From Dechloromonas sp. (lineage in GTDB: Bacteria > Pseudomonadota > Gammaproteobacteria > Burkholderiales > Rhodocyclaceae): a DNA stretch of 64,000 bases. Below, one piece after another: positions 27,714 through 37,808 of the stretch. Position 1 is the first letter of the stretch; each line of letters begins with the position of its first letter. Made by a program: the position numbers and the translations under genes. Under the pieces are notes generated by a model, which was not told the DNA's origin, searched no databases, and was given only the letters and a program-made list of their open reading frames with translations. Where the stretch lies: contig JAABQV010000006.1 in the NCBI GenBank assembly GCA_011391255.1, forward strand, positions 1 through 64,000. Direction: 5' to 3'.

Positions 27714-28787
27714 TTATTCGCGGTACAGCGAGCGCTCTGAGAACAACGGGGATTCGAAGGGACGATCAGAACCATCCGCATATTCGCGATGGTAGCGCTC
27801 GACGCGCTCAACTTCGTTCTTCGACCCGATGATGACCGGCACCCGTTGATGCAGTTCATCCGGCGACACATCAAGAATACGCCCGCGACCGGTACTGGCA
27901 GAACCGCCTGCCTGCTCCATCAACATTGCCATCGGGCTGGCCTCGTAAAGCAGGCGCAAACGACCCGGCTTGCTCGGATCCTTGTTGTCTTTCGGGTACA
28001 TGAAAATACCGCCGCGCAGCAGGATACGATGAATCTCGGCGACCATCGAAGCAATCCAGCGCATGTTGAAGTCGGCACCGCGAACGCCAGTTTTTCCTGC
28101 CTTGCATTCAGCAACGTAACGCTGAACAGGCGGCTCCCAGAAGCGCTCATTCGAGGTATTGATGGCGAATTCACGGGTGTCTTCCGGCACCGTGATATCA
28201 GGATGGGTCAGGATGAAATTGCCGGTTTCACGATCCAGCGTGAAACCGTGCGTTCCCTTGCCGAGGGTCAGAACCATCATGGTAGAAGGACCGTAGATGG
28301 CGTAACCGGCTGCCAATTGCTCACTACCTGGACGCAGATAGTCGCTCAATTCGGCTGCGCCGGCTTCAGCACGAGCGAAAACCGAGAAAATAGTGCCGAC
28401 CGAGACGTTGACATCGCTGTTAGACGAGCCATCGAGCGGGTCGAAAATCAGCAAGTAGCGGCCAAGCGGATACTGCGCCGGGATCGGATATGGGTCATCC
28501 ATTTCTTCGGAAGCCATACCAGCCAGCTGACCGCCCCACTCGCAGTGGTGAATGATCGCTTCGTTGGTAAGCACGTCCAGTTTCTTCTGCACTTCACCCT
28601 GGATATTGGTCGTATCCAGCGCGCCATGATGGCCGGCCAGAGCGCCTTTGGCGACCATCGAAGCGATCGTTTTGACGGCAGCGGCAACGTCAATAATCAG
28701 TGCGCCGAGTTCGCTGTGCTGTCCGCGAGTTTGCTCAATCACGAATTTGGAAAGCGTGGTACGTCCGAATTGCATATGCATTGGCAT
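27714..28787 (-). CDS. cbbF: Fructose-1,6-bisphosphatase class I (cbb operon copy)
   Basis: A 357-residue class I FBPase. The metal and substrate segments are [20 protein letters not shown] and [17 protein letters not shown]. In the Calvin cycle such enzymes may also hydrolyse sedoheptulose-1,7-bisphosphate, though the sequence alone does not show this. It is the first gene of the minus-strand cbb operon. GGGAGAC precedes the ATG at 28787, and the 176-bp divergent region to cbbY carries candidate regulator sites. Paralogous to the copy at 9813. Confidence 0.97.
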   Translation of the reverse strand: MPMHMQFGRTTLSKFVIEQTRGQHSELGALIIDVAAAVKTIASMVAKGALAGHHGALDTTNIQGEVQKKLDVLTNEAIIHHCEWGGQLAGMASEEMDDPYPIPAQYPLGRYLLIFDPLDGSSNSDVNVSVGTIFSVFARAEAGAAELSDYLRPGSEQLAAGYAIYGPSTMMVLTLGKGTHGFTLDRETGNFILTHPDITVPEDTREFAINTSNERFWEPPVQRYVAECKAGKTGVRGADFNMRWIASMVAEIHRILLRGGIFMYPKDNKDPSKPGRLRLLYEASPMAMLMEQAGGSASTGRGRILDVSPDELHQRVPVIIGSKNEVERVERYHREYADGSDRPFESPLFSERSLYRE

Positions 28788-28830
28788 GCTGTCTCCCTTT
28801 TTTGTCTTACTCCGTTGCCAGCAAAGATAA

Positions 28831-28878
28831 GTGACTTCTTAATTAAGAGATAGTCATTTTTTCTTAATTGGCCGTTAA
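28831..28878. promoter_or_regulatory. Candidate CbbR sites between cbbF and cbbY
   Basis: GTGACTTCTTAATTA (28831-28845) recurs almost exactly upstream of cbbM at 29718-29731. It sits in an imperfect palindrome TGACT...AGTCA (28832-28856) around TCTTAATTAAGA. Further on, TAA-N7-TTA (28865-28877) fits the TNA-N7-TNA pattern described for CbbR. Confidence 0.5.
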
Positions 28879-28963
28879 GCCTTCGCTTATTAAAAAAAAT
28901 TTATCTCCTCCTTAAGCATCTTTGACTGGCGGCGAATTGCTCGGCCGACTATCTTTGGCTTCT

Positions 28964-29680
28964 ATGAAAACACTTAAAGCACTTATTTTTGATGTTGACG
29001 GCACCCTAGCAGAAACCGAAAGGGATGGCCATCTTCCCGCCTTCAACGAGGCCTTTGCTGAACATGGCTTGCCCTGGGTCTGGGACGCCAGCCTCTACGG
29101 GCGGCTGCTCGACATCACTGGCGGCAAGGAGCGCATCCGTCACTACGCGGAAAATTACGCGCCGGACGTGCTTGCCAGAGCGGACTTTGACGAACTGGTG
29201 CGCGCTCTGCACAAGTCAAAAACAGCTCATTATGTGCGCCTTGTTGAAGACGGTCGGCTCGCCTTGCGTCCGGGCGTTGCCCGCTTGATCAACGAAGCCC
29301 GCCAGGCCGGCGTTCGTTTGGCTATCGCAACAACGACCTCTCCTGAAAATGTCACGGTTTTGCTGGAGGCCAGTTTGGCGGCGGATGCACCAAGCTGGTT
29401 CGAGGTGATCGGCGCCGGTGATATCGTGCCGGCAAAAAAACCGGCGCCGGATATTTACCTCTGGGTGCTGGAGCAACTCAAATTGCCGGCAGGCGCATGC
29501 CTCGCCATCGAGGACTCAGAAAATGGCCTGAAATCGGCGTTGACCGCAACATTGCCCTGCGTGGTTACCGTTGGCGAGTACACCCGGCATCAAACATTCC
29601 CCGGCGCTCGCATCGTCCTGCCTGACCTGGCGACGACAAGCTTGGCGCAACTCGACGAATTTCTCAGTAAAGGCACTTGA
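28964..29680 (+). CDS. cbbY: HAD-family phosphatase CbbY
   Basis: A 238-residue HAD hydrolase. CbbY enzymes dephosphorylate xylulose-1,5-bisphosphate, an inhibitory misfire product of RuBisCO. Motif I is IFDVDGTLAETERDGHLPAF, with the helical cap sequence GLLDITGGKERI-like at about residue 45 and motif II ATTTSPENV. The lysine motif is AKKPAPDIY and motif IV is IEDSENGLKSA. I chose the ATG at 28964 (MKTLKALIFDVDG) over one 14 codons upstream. It is immediately upstream of cbbM and divergent from cbbF. Confidence 0.93.
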   Translation: MKTLKALIFDVDGTLAETERDGHLPAFNEAFAEHGLPWVWDASLYGRLLDITGGKERIRHYAENYAPDVLARADFDELVRALHKSKTAHYVRLVEDGRLALRPGVARLINEARQAGVRLAIATTTSPENVTVLLEASLAADAPSWFEVIGAGDIVPAKKPAPDIYLWVLEQLKLPAGACLAIEDSENGLKSALTATLPCVVTVGEYTRHQTFPGARIVLPDLATTSLAQLDEFLSKGT

Positions 29681-29717
29681 AGTAGTAAGCATTGCTTGAA
29701 CAATCGGTTAAAAATAC

Positions 29718-29731
29718 GTGACTTTTAATTA
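29718..29731. promoter_or_regulatory. Candidate CbbR site upstream of cbbM
   Basis: GTGACTTTTAATTA matches the motif at 28831-28845 apart from one missing base and one substitution. It includes TGA-N7-TTA, a TNA-N7-TNA match, about 75 bases before the cbbM ATG. A partial inverted repeat TTAAAA/TTTTAA overlaps it (29708-29728). Confidence 0.5.
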
Positions 29732-29804
29732 TCTTTCGCCTTTTCTAATATTCGTTTCAGCAACGCAGTCCTAACGAAGATACAAAACTCTAGGAGACTC
29801 AAAG

Positions 29805-31184
29805 ATGGATCAATCAAACCGCTATTCCGACCTCAGCCTCAAAGAAGAGGATCTGATCAAGGGCGACAAGCACATCCTCGTCGCTTATCACATGCAGCCT
29901 GCCGCTGGTTATGGCTATCTGGAGACTGCGTCGCACATCGCCGCCGAGTCTTCTACCGGTACGAACGTCGAAGTGTGCACCACCGATGACTTCACCAAGG
30001 GCGTTGATGCGCTGGTGTATTTCATCGACGAAGCCAAGGGCGTGATGAAAGTCGCTTACCCGATCGAGCTGTTCGACCGCAACATGACCGATGGCCGCGC
30101 TATGCTGGTTTCCTTCCTGACGCTCGCGATCGGTAACAACCAGGGCCAGGGCGACGTCAAGTGCCTGAAGATGCACGACTTCTGGGTTCCCCGCCAGTTC
30201 CTGCGCCTGTTTGATGGCCCGTCCAAGGACATCACCGACCTCTGGGAAATTCTCGGTCGCCCGCGTGTCGATGGTGGCTACATCGCCGGCACCATCATCA
30301 AGCCGAAGCTCGGCCTGCGTCCTGAGCCGTTTGCCAAGGCAGCCTACCAGTTCTGGCTCGGCGGCGACTTTATCAAGAACGACGAACCCCAGGGCAACCA
30401 GATCTTCTGTCCGGCCAAGAAGGTTTATCCGCTGGTGTATGACGCCATGAAGCGCGCCATGGACGAAACCGGTCAAGCCAAGATTTTCTCGGCCAACATC
30501 ACCGCCGACGACCACTACGAAATGCTGGCACGTGCCGATTTCATTCTCGAAACCTTTGGACCGGATGCCAACAAGGTAGCCTTCCTGGTCGATGGTTACG
30601 TCGGCGGCCCCGGCATGGTGACGACCGCCCGTCGTCAGTATCCCGATCAGTACCTGCACTACCACCGTGCCGGCCACGGCGCGGTGACTTCACCGTCCGC
30701 GCTGCGCGGCTACACAGCGTTCGTGCTGTCGAAGATGTCACGTCTGCAAGGTGCTTCCGGTATCCACGTGGGGACCATGGGCTACGGCAAGATGGAAGGC
30801 GAAAACGACGACCGCAATATCGCCTACATGATTGAGCGTGACTCTGCTGACGGCCCTTACTTCCATCAGGAATGGTATGGCATGAAGCCAACCACGCCGA
30901 TCATTTCCGGCGGCATGAATGCGCTGCGTCTGCCCGGCTTCTTCGAGAACCTCGGCCACGGTAACGTGATCAACACCTCCGGTGGCGGCTCTTATGGCCA
31001 CATCGATAGCCCGGCCGCTGGCGCGATCTCCCTGCGCCAGTCTTTCGAGTGCTGGAAGTCAGGTGCTGACCCGATCGAGTTTGCCAAAGAGCACAAAGAA
31101 TTTGCCCGCGCCTTTGAATCCTTCCCAGGCGACGCTGACAAAATCTTCCCGGGCTGGCGTGAAAAGCTTGGCGTCCATAAGTAA
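29805..31184 (+). CDS. cbbM: RuBisCO form II
   Basis: Ribulose-1,5-bisphosphate carboxylase/oxygenase of the L2-type form II, 459 residues. Catalytic residues fall at the Rhodospirillum rubrum positions: Lys166 and Lys168 in IIKPKLG, and carbamylated Lys191 with Asp193 and Glu194 in [10 protein letters not shown]. The loop ending GYGKMEGE and the [12 protein letters not shown] phosphate-binding segment follow. Form II enzymes have low CO2/O2 specificity, suggesting use under low oxygen. No small subunit gene is present. AGGAG at 29792 precedes the ATG, and a terminator follows. Confidence 0.98.
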   Translation: MDQSNRYSDLSLKEEDLIKGDKHILVAYHMQPAAGYGYLETASHIAAESSTGTNVEVCTTDDFTKGVDALVYFIDEAKGVMKVAYPIELFDRNMTDGRAMLVSFLTLAIGNNQGQGDVKCLKMHDFWVPRQFLRLFDGPSKDITDLWEILGRPRVDGGYIAGTIIKPKLGLRPEPFAKAAYQFWLGGDFIKNDEPQGNQIFCPAKKVYPLVYDAMKRAMDETGQAKIFSANITADDHYEMLARADFILETFGPDANKVAFLVDGYVGGPGMVTTARRQYPDQYLHYHRAGHGAVTSPSALRGYTAFVLSKMSRLQGASGIHVGTMGYGKMEGENDDRNIAYMIERDSADGPYFHQEWYGMKPTTPIISGGMNALRLPGFFENLGHGNVINTSGGGSYGHIDSPAAGAISLRQSFECWKSGADPIEFAKEHKEFARAFESFPGDADKIFPGWREKLGVHK

Positions 31185-31205
31185 GACGAAATATGACAAG
31201 ATAGA

Positions 31206-31227
31206 CCCCGCTACGGCGGGGTTTTTT
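31206..31227 (+). terminator. Terminator between cbbM and cbbQ
   Basis: CCCCGC pairs with GCGGGG around a TACG tetraloop, followed by six T residues. It lies 22 bases after the cbbM stop and should limit transcription into cbbQ. Confidence 0.85.
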
Positions 31228-31264
31228 CGGCCCCCAATCCTGACTAATTTAATAGGATACAGCC

Positions 31265-32083
31265 ATGACTACCGACAAAGACCAATACAAAGTGCGCCAG
31301 GAACCGTTCTACCGGGCGCAAGGCAATGAAGTAACGCTGTATGAGGCTGCCTATGGCGCCCGCCTGCCGGTAATGGTCAAAGGCCCGACCGGTTGTGGCA
31401 AATCCCGCTTTATCGAATACATGGCATGGAAACTCAACAAGCCGCTAATCACCGTCGCCTGCAACGAAGACATGACCGCCTCCGATCTCGTCGGCCGTTA
31501 CCTGCTCGACGCCAACGGCACGCGCTGGCTCGATGGCCCGCTAACCACTGCAGCGCGCATCGGTGCCATCTGCTACCTCGATGAAATTGTCGAGGCGCGC
31601 CAGGACACTACGGTCGTCATCCACCCGCTCACCGATCACCGCCGCACCCTACCGCTGGACAAAAAGGGCGAGCTGATCGAGGCACACCCCGACTTCCAGC
31701 TGGTGATTTCCTACAACCCGGGCTACCAGTCGATGATGAAAGACCTCAAACAATCGACCAAGCAACGCTTTACCGCCTTTGATTTTGACTATCCCGAAGC
31801 AGGACTAGAGAGCGAAATCATCACCAAAGAAACCGGCATTGATCCGGCCATCGCCGCCAAGCTCGTCAAAATTGCGCAAGCCGCCCGCAACCTCAAGGGC
31901 CACGGTCTTGACGAGGGCATCTCGACGCGCCTGACCGTGTACGCTGCGACCTTGATCCTGCGTGGCGTCGCGCCGCAGGACGCCTGCCGCATGGCGATGG
32001 TGCGCCCGATTACTGACGACGCAGACATCCGTAGCACACTCGACCACGCCATCGACGCCGTTTTCGAAACCCTGCCAGCCTAA
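31265..32083 (+). CDS. cbbQ: RuBisCO activase AAA+ subunit CbbQ
   Basis: A 272-residue MoxR-type AAA+ ATPase. Walker A is GPTGCGKSRFIEY (about residue 41), Walker B ICYLDEIVEA (about residue 101), and the sensor region is SYNPGYQ. With CbbO it forms a ring complex that remodels RuBisCO to release inhibitory sugar phosphates. The gene follows cbbM, separated by a terminator, and precedes cbbO by 16 bases, the standard arrangement. Confidence 0.97.
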   Translation: MTTDKDQYKVRQEPFYRAQGNEVTLYEAAYGARLPVMVKGPTGCGKSRFIEYMAWKLNKPLITVACNEDMTASDLVGRYLLDANGTRWLDGPLTTAARIGAICYLDEIVEARQDTTVVIHPLTDHRRTLPLDKKGELIEAHPDFQLVISYNPGYQSMMKDLKQSTKQRFTAFDFDYPEAGLESEIITKETGIDPAIAAKLVKIAQAARNLKGHGLDEGISTRLTVYAATLILRGVAPQDACRMAMVRPITDDADIRSTLDHAIDAVFETLPA

Positions 32084-32099
32084 AGATACACAGCCGGCC

Positions 32100-34400
32100 A
32101 TGGCCATCGCAAACAACCCCGCCGCCGACCCGCGCCTCCGCGAATTCGCCCATCCGCAGGTGCAAAGCGCCTGGGTGACCCTGGATTGCGGCTTTGCGCA
32201 AGTCGCCGACGTTTTTGAAGAATGCGTTTATGAAGCACTGACGCGTTTCAACAAAAAGCAACTCAACGCCTATATCGAAGCAGCCCGGGTGATTGGCAAA
32301 CTCGGGCGCGGCACCGATCCGCTCCTGGCTTTCCTTGAGGAATGGCCAGCCGTTGCCGGGTCAGTCAGCGGCGACCAGGAGCCGCTACTACCGCAAGTCA
32401 TGGGCGCCATTCGCGCGATGCAGAAATCGCCCAACAGCCGCGCCATTACGCCATTTTTGCAGACCCTGGCAGCGGTCGCCAGGCGCTTGAAATCCGCCGA
32501 GCAACTCGAGACTTACATCGGAATCGCTCTCAACCTGATGGTTCGCACATCGGGCTCTATCCACGGCCATCACATCACCTTTCCCAGCCCCGGCCTGCCA
32601 TTTTTCTTCGAACAAGCCCCGCGCCTGCTCGGCCTTTTGTCGACGCTCGGCCTCAAAAACTGGGCGGATTACGGCATCCGCAACTACGCTCATCATCCCG
32701 AACGGCAGGAAGAGTTTTTCCGTATTGACTCGGCGGATAGCCGCGCCGTCTTGCAACGCGAACGCCACGGCACGCTTTTCCACGACGTCGAACGCTCACT
32801 CGATCTGTACCTGCGCGCCCTATGGCAGGACAACGAGCAACTAGTGCCCTATTCGACCCTGTTCGACACCGGACGTCAGGCGATGCCCTATTTCGATCAA
32901 TTCGGCATGCGCATCCCAGACGTCATGGATGACGATCGCGGCGTCAGTGGACTCGATCGTTACCGCGCCGTACTCGCCCACATGGTCGGTCACCGGCGCT
33001 GGAGCTCGCAACAGATAGCCGACAACTGGAGCCCCTTCCAGCGCATGGCGGTCGAGTTTTTCGAAGATGCCCGTATCGAAACCCTGCTTTGCCGCGAATT
33101 CCCCGGTTTGCGGCGAATCTTTCTCGCTTTGCATCCGGCACCACTTGAAGATGCCTGCGATCCGGAAACGACATCCTGCCTGCGCCATCGACTTAGCGTT
33201 TTGTCTCGCGCCCTGCTTGACCCCGCACACACTTATAGCGACCCGACGCTGAATATATTCGTCGACCGCTTCCACGCTCTTTTGGCCGATGGCGAATCAA
33301 CGACCAGTGATATTGCCACGCTTGCCCTCTCTTATGTCGCCAAAACCCGTCGCCAAAGCGACCAGTTAGCAACCGTGTATTTTGAGAACACCGTCATTGA
33401 TTACCGCGATGACAACCGCCACCTCTGGCGTTTTATTGAAGAAGACGATGAAGGTGAACACGTCAGCGAAGACCACAAGGCCAAGCGCAACGAAGAAATA
33501 GTCAGCCTGCCGCCTCGTCACTATCCCGAATGGGATTTCCAAAGCCAGACCTATCGTCCGGACTGGGCCAGCCTTTATGAAGCCCTGCATGCATCTGGCA
33601 AGGCGAGCGATATCGACAAACTGCTGCTAAAGCATGCCGCGCTGGCCAAACAACTCAAGCGCCTGCTCGAAATGTTGAAGCCGCAAGACAAGGTGCGCAT
33701 CCGCTATCAGGAAGAAGGTAGCGAACTCGATCTGGATATAGCCCTGCGCTCCCTGATCGATCTCAAGAGCGGCAATACGCCGGATACACGGATCAACATG
33801 AGCCATCGCACTGATGGCCGCGACATTAGCGTGCTACTGCTCATTGACCTCTCCCAGTCGCTCAACGAAACGCTCCCCGGTAGCGGCCAGACCATTCTGG
33901 AGACTGCGCGCGAGGCGGTTGCCCTGCTTGGCTGGGCAATCGAACAACTGGGTGACGCCTGCGCGATTGCCGGCTTCCACTCCAACACCCGGCACGATGT
34001 GCGCTATCACCACATCAAGGGCTTCTCGGAAGGCTGGGATGACACGGTGAAAGCCCGCCTGGCCGCCGTTGAAGCTGGCTGGTCAACACGCATGGGCGCG
34101 GCCATTCGTCACGCCGGGCACCTGCTTGCCACACGCAAAACCGAAAAACGCATCCTGCTCGTCCTGACCGATGGCGAACCGGCAGACATTGACGAAAGCA
34201 ACCCGCAGCAGCTGATCGCCGACACAAAAAAGGCCGTCGAAGAGCTGTCGACCGCAGGGATTACCACTTTCTGCATGAGCCTCGACCCGAAGGCCGACGA
34301 GTACGTTGGCGATATTTTCGGGAACAACTGGCGCGTCCTTGACCGGATCGAACGACTACCCGAACAGCTGCCGATGGTGTACCTGAATCTGACGCGCTGA
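32100..34400 (+). CDS. cbbO: RuBisCO activase adaptor CbbO (VWA domain)
   Basis: A 766-residue protein. The C-terminal von Willebrand factor A domain (about 575-766) has a MIDAS motif, LLLIDLSQSLNET, of DxSxS type, followed by LTDGEPADID. The long N-terminal part binds the CbbQ ring. CbbO links the ATPase to RuBisCO. I chose the ATG at 32100 (MAIANNPAADPRL) over an earlier in-frame start at 31962 that would overlap cbbQ by 122 bases. Confidence 0.96.
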   Translation: MAIANNPAADPRLREFAHPQVQSAWVTLDCGFAQVADVFEECVYEALTRFNKKQLNAYIEAARVIGKLGRGTDPLLAFLEEWPAVAGSVSGDQEPLLPQVMGAIRAMQKSPNSRAITPFLQTLAAVARRLKSAEQLETYIGIALNLMVRTSGSIHGHHITFPSPGLPFFFEQAPRLLGLLSTLGLKNWADYGIRNYAHHPERQEEFFRIDSADSRAVLQRERHGTLFHDVERSLDLYLRALWQDNEQLVPYSTLFDTGRQAMPYFDQFGMRIPDVMDDDRGVSGLDRYRAVLAHMVGHRRWSSQQIADNWSPFQRMAVEFFEDARIETLLCREFPGLRRIFLALHPAPLEDACDPETTSCLRHRLSVLSRALLDPAHTYSDPTLNIFVDRFHALLADGESTTSDIATLALSYVAKTRRQSDQLATVYFENTVIDYRDDNRHLWRFIEEDDEGEHVSEDHKAKRNEEIVSLPPRHYPEWDFQSQTYRPDWASLYEALHASGKASDIDKLLLKHAALAKQLKRLLEMLKPQDKVRIRYQEEGSELDLDIALRSLIDLKSGNTPDTRINMSHRTDGRDISVLLLIDLSQSLNETLPGSGQTILETAREAVALLGWAIEQLGDACAIAGFHSNTRHDVRYHHIKGFSEGWDDTVKARLAAVEAGWSTRMGAAIRHAGHLLATRKTEKRILLVLTDGEPADIDESNPQQLIADTKKAVEELSTAGITTFCMSLDPKADEYVGDIFGNNWRVLDRIERLPEQLPMVYLNLTR

Positions 34401-34469
34401 TTGACGCCCAGTGACTGACCCCGTAAAGTCAGAGGAACTGAAGTCAAACCATTTTTCATTCAGCCGGCC

Positions 34470-35414
34470 ATGAACCTTGTTCGCACCCTGACGCTACGTC
34501 AGCTACAAATTTTTGTTGTCGCCGCCCGCCACCTTAGCTACGCCCGCGCTGCCGAAGAACTCCATCTGACGCCACCGGCTGTTTCAATGCAGCTCAAGCA
34601 GCTCGAAGACAATGCCGGCCTGCCGCTATTCGAGCGTGTCGGGCGAGGTGTTTCGCTAACTCAGGCCGGCGAGTTACTTGTTCATCATGCGCTACGCGTT
34701 CTTGGCGAAATCAAGGATGCCGAGGCAAATCTCCATGCGCTGCTTGGCGCCGAGGTTGGCCGCCTCTCGGTTGGCTTGGTCAGTACTGCAAAATACTTTA
34801 TGCCGCGCTTGCTTGGTCAGTTTGGCAAGGAGCATGCCGGCATTGATATCCAGTTCAGCATCGGCAATCGCGAAGCACTACTGCAAAAACTCCACGACAA
34901 CGCCATCGACCTCGCCGTGATGGGGCGTACGCCCTTAGAAATCGACGCCCAGGCCGAGCCTATGGCACGCCATCCGTACGTCATGATCGCCCCCACCGAT
35001 CATCCGCTACGTGAAGCACGACGTTTTGATTTGCAGGAGCTGCGTCACGAAACTTTCCTCTTGCGCGAGCAGGGTTCGGGCTCGCGGCTGGTCGCCGAAG
35101 AAATGTTCAAAAACCATTTATTTACGCCAGCCCGGACGATGACTTTGGGTAGCAACGAAACCATCAAGCAGGCGGTGATGGCCGGTATGGGAATCAGCCT
35201 GCTATCCCTGCACACGTTGCCGCTCGAACTCAAAACAGCTGAAATTTGCATTCTTGATGTCCTCGGAACGCCCATTGAGCGCACCTGGTATGTTGTTCGG
35301 ATGAACAATAAGCGCCTGCTGCCGGCCGGCGTGAAATTTCGTGAATTTCTGCTCAACGAGGCGGCAAAAGGACTGGAAAGTGAATTTGGCCGCCACCTTG
35401 CGTTGCGCAAATAA
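34470..35414 (+). CDS. cbbR: LysR-family regulator CbbR
   Basis: A 314-residue LysR-type transcriptional regulator. The N-terminal winged helix-turn-helix is LTLRQLQIFVVAARHLSYARA followed by AEELHLTPPAVSMQLKQLE (about residues 7-47). The C-terminal effector domain contains GLVSTAKYFMPRLLGQF, typical of CbbR. CbbR activates cbb operons in response to metabolites such as RuBP or PEP. Here it is the last gene on the cbbQO strand, 69 bases after cbbO, rather than divergent from the operon as in most species. Confidence 0.92.
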   Translation: MNLVRTLTLRQLQIFVVAARHLSYARAAEELHLTPPAVSMQLKQLEDNAGLPLFERVGRGVSLTQAGELLVHHALRVLGEIKDAEANLHALLGAEVGRLSVGLVSTAKYFMPRLLGQFGKEHAGIDIQFSIGNREALLQKLHDNAIDLAVMGRTPLEIDAQAEPMARHPYVMIAPTDHPLREARRFDLQELRHETFLLREQGSGSRLVAEEMFKNHLFTPARTMTLGSNETIKQAVMAGMGISLLSLHTLPLELKTAEICILDVLGTPIERTWYVVRMNNKRLLPAGVKFREFLLNEAAKGLESEFGRHLALRK

Positions 35415-35474
35415 AACTTTGGCAGAAAGCTACAATATGCTGCAATGCAATATACATTTTAAGACCTGCCGACC

Positions 35475-36791
35475 ATGCACCCACGCCTGATGATTGCCAA
35501 TCTGGAAGAGCACCCCCTACGCCAGCCGCTTAACAACGAGTTTCATGCCCGTCCGCCGGTACCGCTGGTAGGCTCGGTGCTGGTTTCTCATCTCGTTTTC
35601 AAGCACAGCGCCACCACCTTGCGAGCCGAGCGTGCCAACATCGCGCAATTGACCAAGGCTCACACTGCAACCTCGATCGAGAGTAGTGACTCGCACCTGA
35701 TGCTGGAAACCAACAGCTTCCGCTTGCGCTGGGAGTTACACAACGAGTTCTCCAGTTACACTTTTTTCAAGCCATTGCTCAATGGCGAAGCGCTCGATCC
35801 CGATATCACCGCCTTTGATGCGGTAGACCCTGCCTGGCTGGGCGCGATTCCCGGCAAACTGATCGTTGCCTGCCATGTTGAATTGCGCAACACTGAAGAG
35901 GTCAGCCCCGAATCGGTGTTGGCCGGATTAACCCCGAACGGCCGCGCGATAGTTGCCTCACAAGTCGCCGACAATGCCGCTTGGGCATTCAGCGACCTCA
36001 AGATCGACAACGGCTTTTCGCGCTTTCTCGTCCTTAATGACGGGATGACTCAGCGCCAGGCAGGACGCACCGTGCAACGTCTGGTCGATATCGAGACCTA
36101 CCGCATCATGGCGCTGCTCGGCCTGCCAGTTGCCAAAGAAGTCGGCCAATGGCTGTATAAAAGCGAGAAGCAGTTGGCGACACTGATGGATCGCATCGGT
36201 CAGGCCAAAACCCCGGAAGACGAGCGCAACGTCCTCGCCACGCTATCGACACTGGCCGCCGAAGTTGAACACTCGGTGGCGCGCACCACCTTCCGCTTCG
36301 GTGCCTCGCGTGCCTATCACGACCTGGTGATGCAGCGCATAGAGGAAATGCGTGAAACGCGCATCCCCGGCCTGCTGACCTTTAACGAATTCATGCAACG
36401 TCGTCTGCAACCGGCGATGAACACCTGCGAAGCGATCAGCCGCCGCCAGGAAGAACTCTCCGGCCGCGTTGCCCGCAACAGCCAGTTGCTGCGCACCCGC
36501 GTTGACATTGAGTTGGAGCGCCAGAACCAGGAACTACTCGGCCAGATGAACCAGCGCGCCAAGCTGCAACTGCGCCTGCAGGAAACCGTCGAAGGTCTCT
36601 CGGTGGTCGTTCTCACCTATTACGGCTCGCAACTCGTGCAATATCTCGCCAAGGGCACCAAAGATCTGCACCACCTCAACACCGATGTCATCACGGCGAT
36701 CTCGATCCCGCTCATTGCCGGCCTGCTGGCCTGGGGAACGCGCCGGATGCGCAAGATACTCGCTGCCGAAGCCGGCGAGACCGCGCATTAA
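35475..36791 (+). CDS. DUF3422 family membrane protein
   Basis: A 438-residue protein of the DUF3422 family, recognised by HPLRQPLNNEFHARPPVPL near the N-terminus, the LSVVVLTYYG-type segment (GLSVVVLTYYGSQLVQYL), and its length. The body is soluble and helical, with a coiled segment around residues 325-370. One or two hydrophobic stretches near the C-terminus (about 378-395 and 403-422) precede a basic tail. It probably sits on the inner membrane. Function unknown. Neighbours cbbR and purC give no clue. Confidence 0.88.
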   Translation: MHPRLMIANLEEHPLRQPLNNEFHARPPVPLVGSVLVSHLVFKHSATTLRAERANIAQLTKAHTATSIESSDSHLMLETNSFRLRWELHNEFSSYTFFKPLLNGEALDPDITAFDAVDPAWLGAIPGKLIVACHVELRNTEEVSPESVLAGLTPNGRAIVASQVADNAAWAFSDLKIDNGFSRFLVLNDGMTQRQAGRTVQRLVDIETYRIMALLGLPVAKEVGQWLYKSEKQLATLMDRIGQAKTPEDERNVLATLSTLAAEVEHSVARTTFRFGASRAYHDLVMQRIEEMRETRIPGLLTFNEFMQRRLQPAMNTCEAISRRQEELSGRVARNSQLLRTRVDIELERQNQELLGQMNQRAKLQLRLQETVEGLSVVVLTYYGSQLVQYLAKGTKDLHHLNTDVITAISIPLIAGLLAWGTRRMRKILAAEAGETAH

Positions 36792-36827
36792 TTTATAATC
36801 TTCGTCTTTGCTTTCAGGAAATCTGCC

Positions 36828-37760
36828 GTGACCACTCCGCTCTTCCAGTCAACGATTAGCAGCCTGCCACTTCTCTCCAAGGGCAAGGTTCGTGACATTT
36901 ATGCGGTCGACGCCGATAAATTGCTGATTATTACGACCGATCGCCTGTCCGCCTTCGACGTCATCCTGCCCGATCCGATTCCGCGCAAGGGTGAAGTGCT
37001 GACCGCAGTAGCCAATTTCTGGTTCGATAAACTCGGCCATATCGTTCCCAACCAATCAACCGGCATTGATCCGGAAAGCGTCGTTGCCGACAACGAGCGC
37101 GCGCAGGTGCGTGGCCGCAGTGTTGTCGTCAAGCGTCTGAAGCCGCTGCCGATTGAGGCCGTAGTGCGTGGCTACGTGATTGGCTCCGGCTGGAAGGATT
37201 ACCAGCAAACCGGCGCGATTTGCGGCATTGCCCTGCCGGTCGGCCTCAAGATGGCGCAAAAACTGCCGTCAGCGATTTTCACCCCGGCGACCAAGGCCGA
37301 AGTCGGCGATCACGACGAAAACGTCTCCTACGAACAAGCTGCCGCCAATTGTGACGCGAACCTTGCCGACGCCCTGAAAGGCACCGGCAAGACCGGCGCT
37401 CAGCTCTGCGCCGAAGCGCGCGATGCGGCCATCCGCCTCTACGAAGAAGCCGCCGTTTTCGCTGCAACGCGCGGCATCATCATCGCCGACACCAAGTTCG
37501 AATTCGGCATCGATGCCGCCGGAACGCTGCATTTGATCGACGAAGCACTGACCCCGGACTCATCCCGTTTCTGGCCGGCCAGCGAGTATCAGGAAGGCAG
37601 CAACCCACCCTCCTACGACAAGCAGTTTGTCCGCGATTATCTGGAAACCCTTGACTGGGGCAAAGTCGCCCCCGGCCCGACGCTGCCGGCCGACGTCATC
37701 GCGCGAACCAGCGCCAAATATATCGAGGCGTATGAACGCCTGACCGGCAAGACACTCTAA
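36828..37760 (+). CDS. purC: SAICAR synthetase
   Basis: Joins CAIR and aspartate with ATP to make SAICAR in purine biosynthesis. The 310 residues belong to the longer SAICAR synthetase group. Motifs are [44 protein letters not shown], and the nucleotide-binding DTKFEFGID and [14 protein letters not shown]. The start is GTG at 36828, which gives the standard N-terminus and follows an AGGAAA-like site. A strong terminator follows. Confidence 0.97.
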   Translation: MTTPLFQSTISSLPLLSKGKVRDIYAVDADKLLIITTDRLSAFDVILPDPIPRKGEVLTAVANFWFDKLGHIVPNQSTGIDPESVVADNERAQVRGRSVVVKRLKPLPIEAVVRGYVIGSGWKDYQQTGAICGIALPVGLKMAQKLPSAIFTPATKAEVGDHDENVSYEQAAANCDANLADALKGTGKTGAQLCAEARDAAIRLYEEAAVFAATRGIIIADTKFEFGIDAAGTLHLIDEALTPDSSRFWPASEYQEGSNPPSYDKQFVRDYLETLDWGKVAPGPTLPADVIARTSAKYIEAYERLTGKTL

Positions 37761-37768
37761 AAGATACC

Positions 37769-37791
37769 GGGCGGCTTTGACCGCCCTTTTT
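37769..37791 (+). terminator. Terminator after purC
   Basis: GGGCGG pairs with CCGCCC around a 6-nt loop and is followed by five T residues. Confidence 0.85.
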
Positions 37792-37808
37792 AATCGTCCC
37801 GGAATGCC

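Noticed and set aside
27789-28853. 354-codon plus-strand frame
   Set aside because: Antisense to cbbF, which has all class I FBPase motifs. The frame has no recognised domain.
29814-30677. 287-codon minus-strand frame inside cbbM
   Set aside because: Antisense shadow of RuBisCO, whose catalytic residues fix the true frame.
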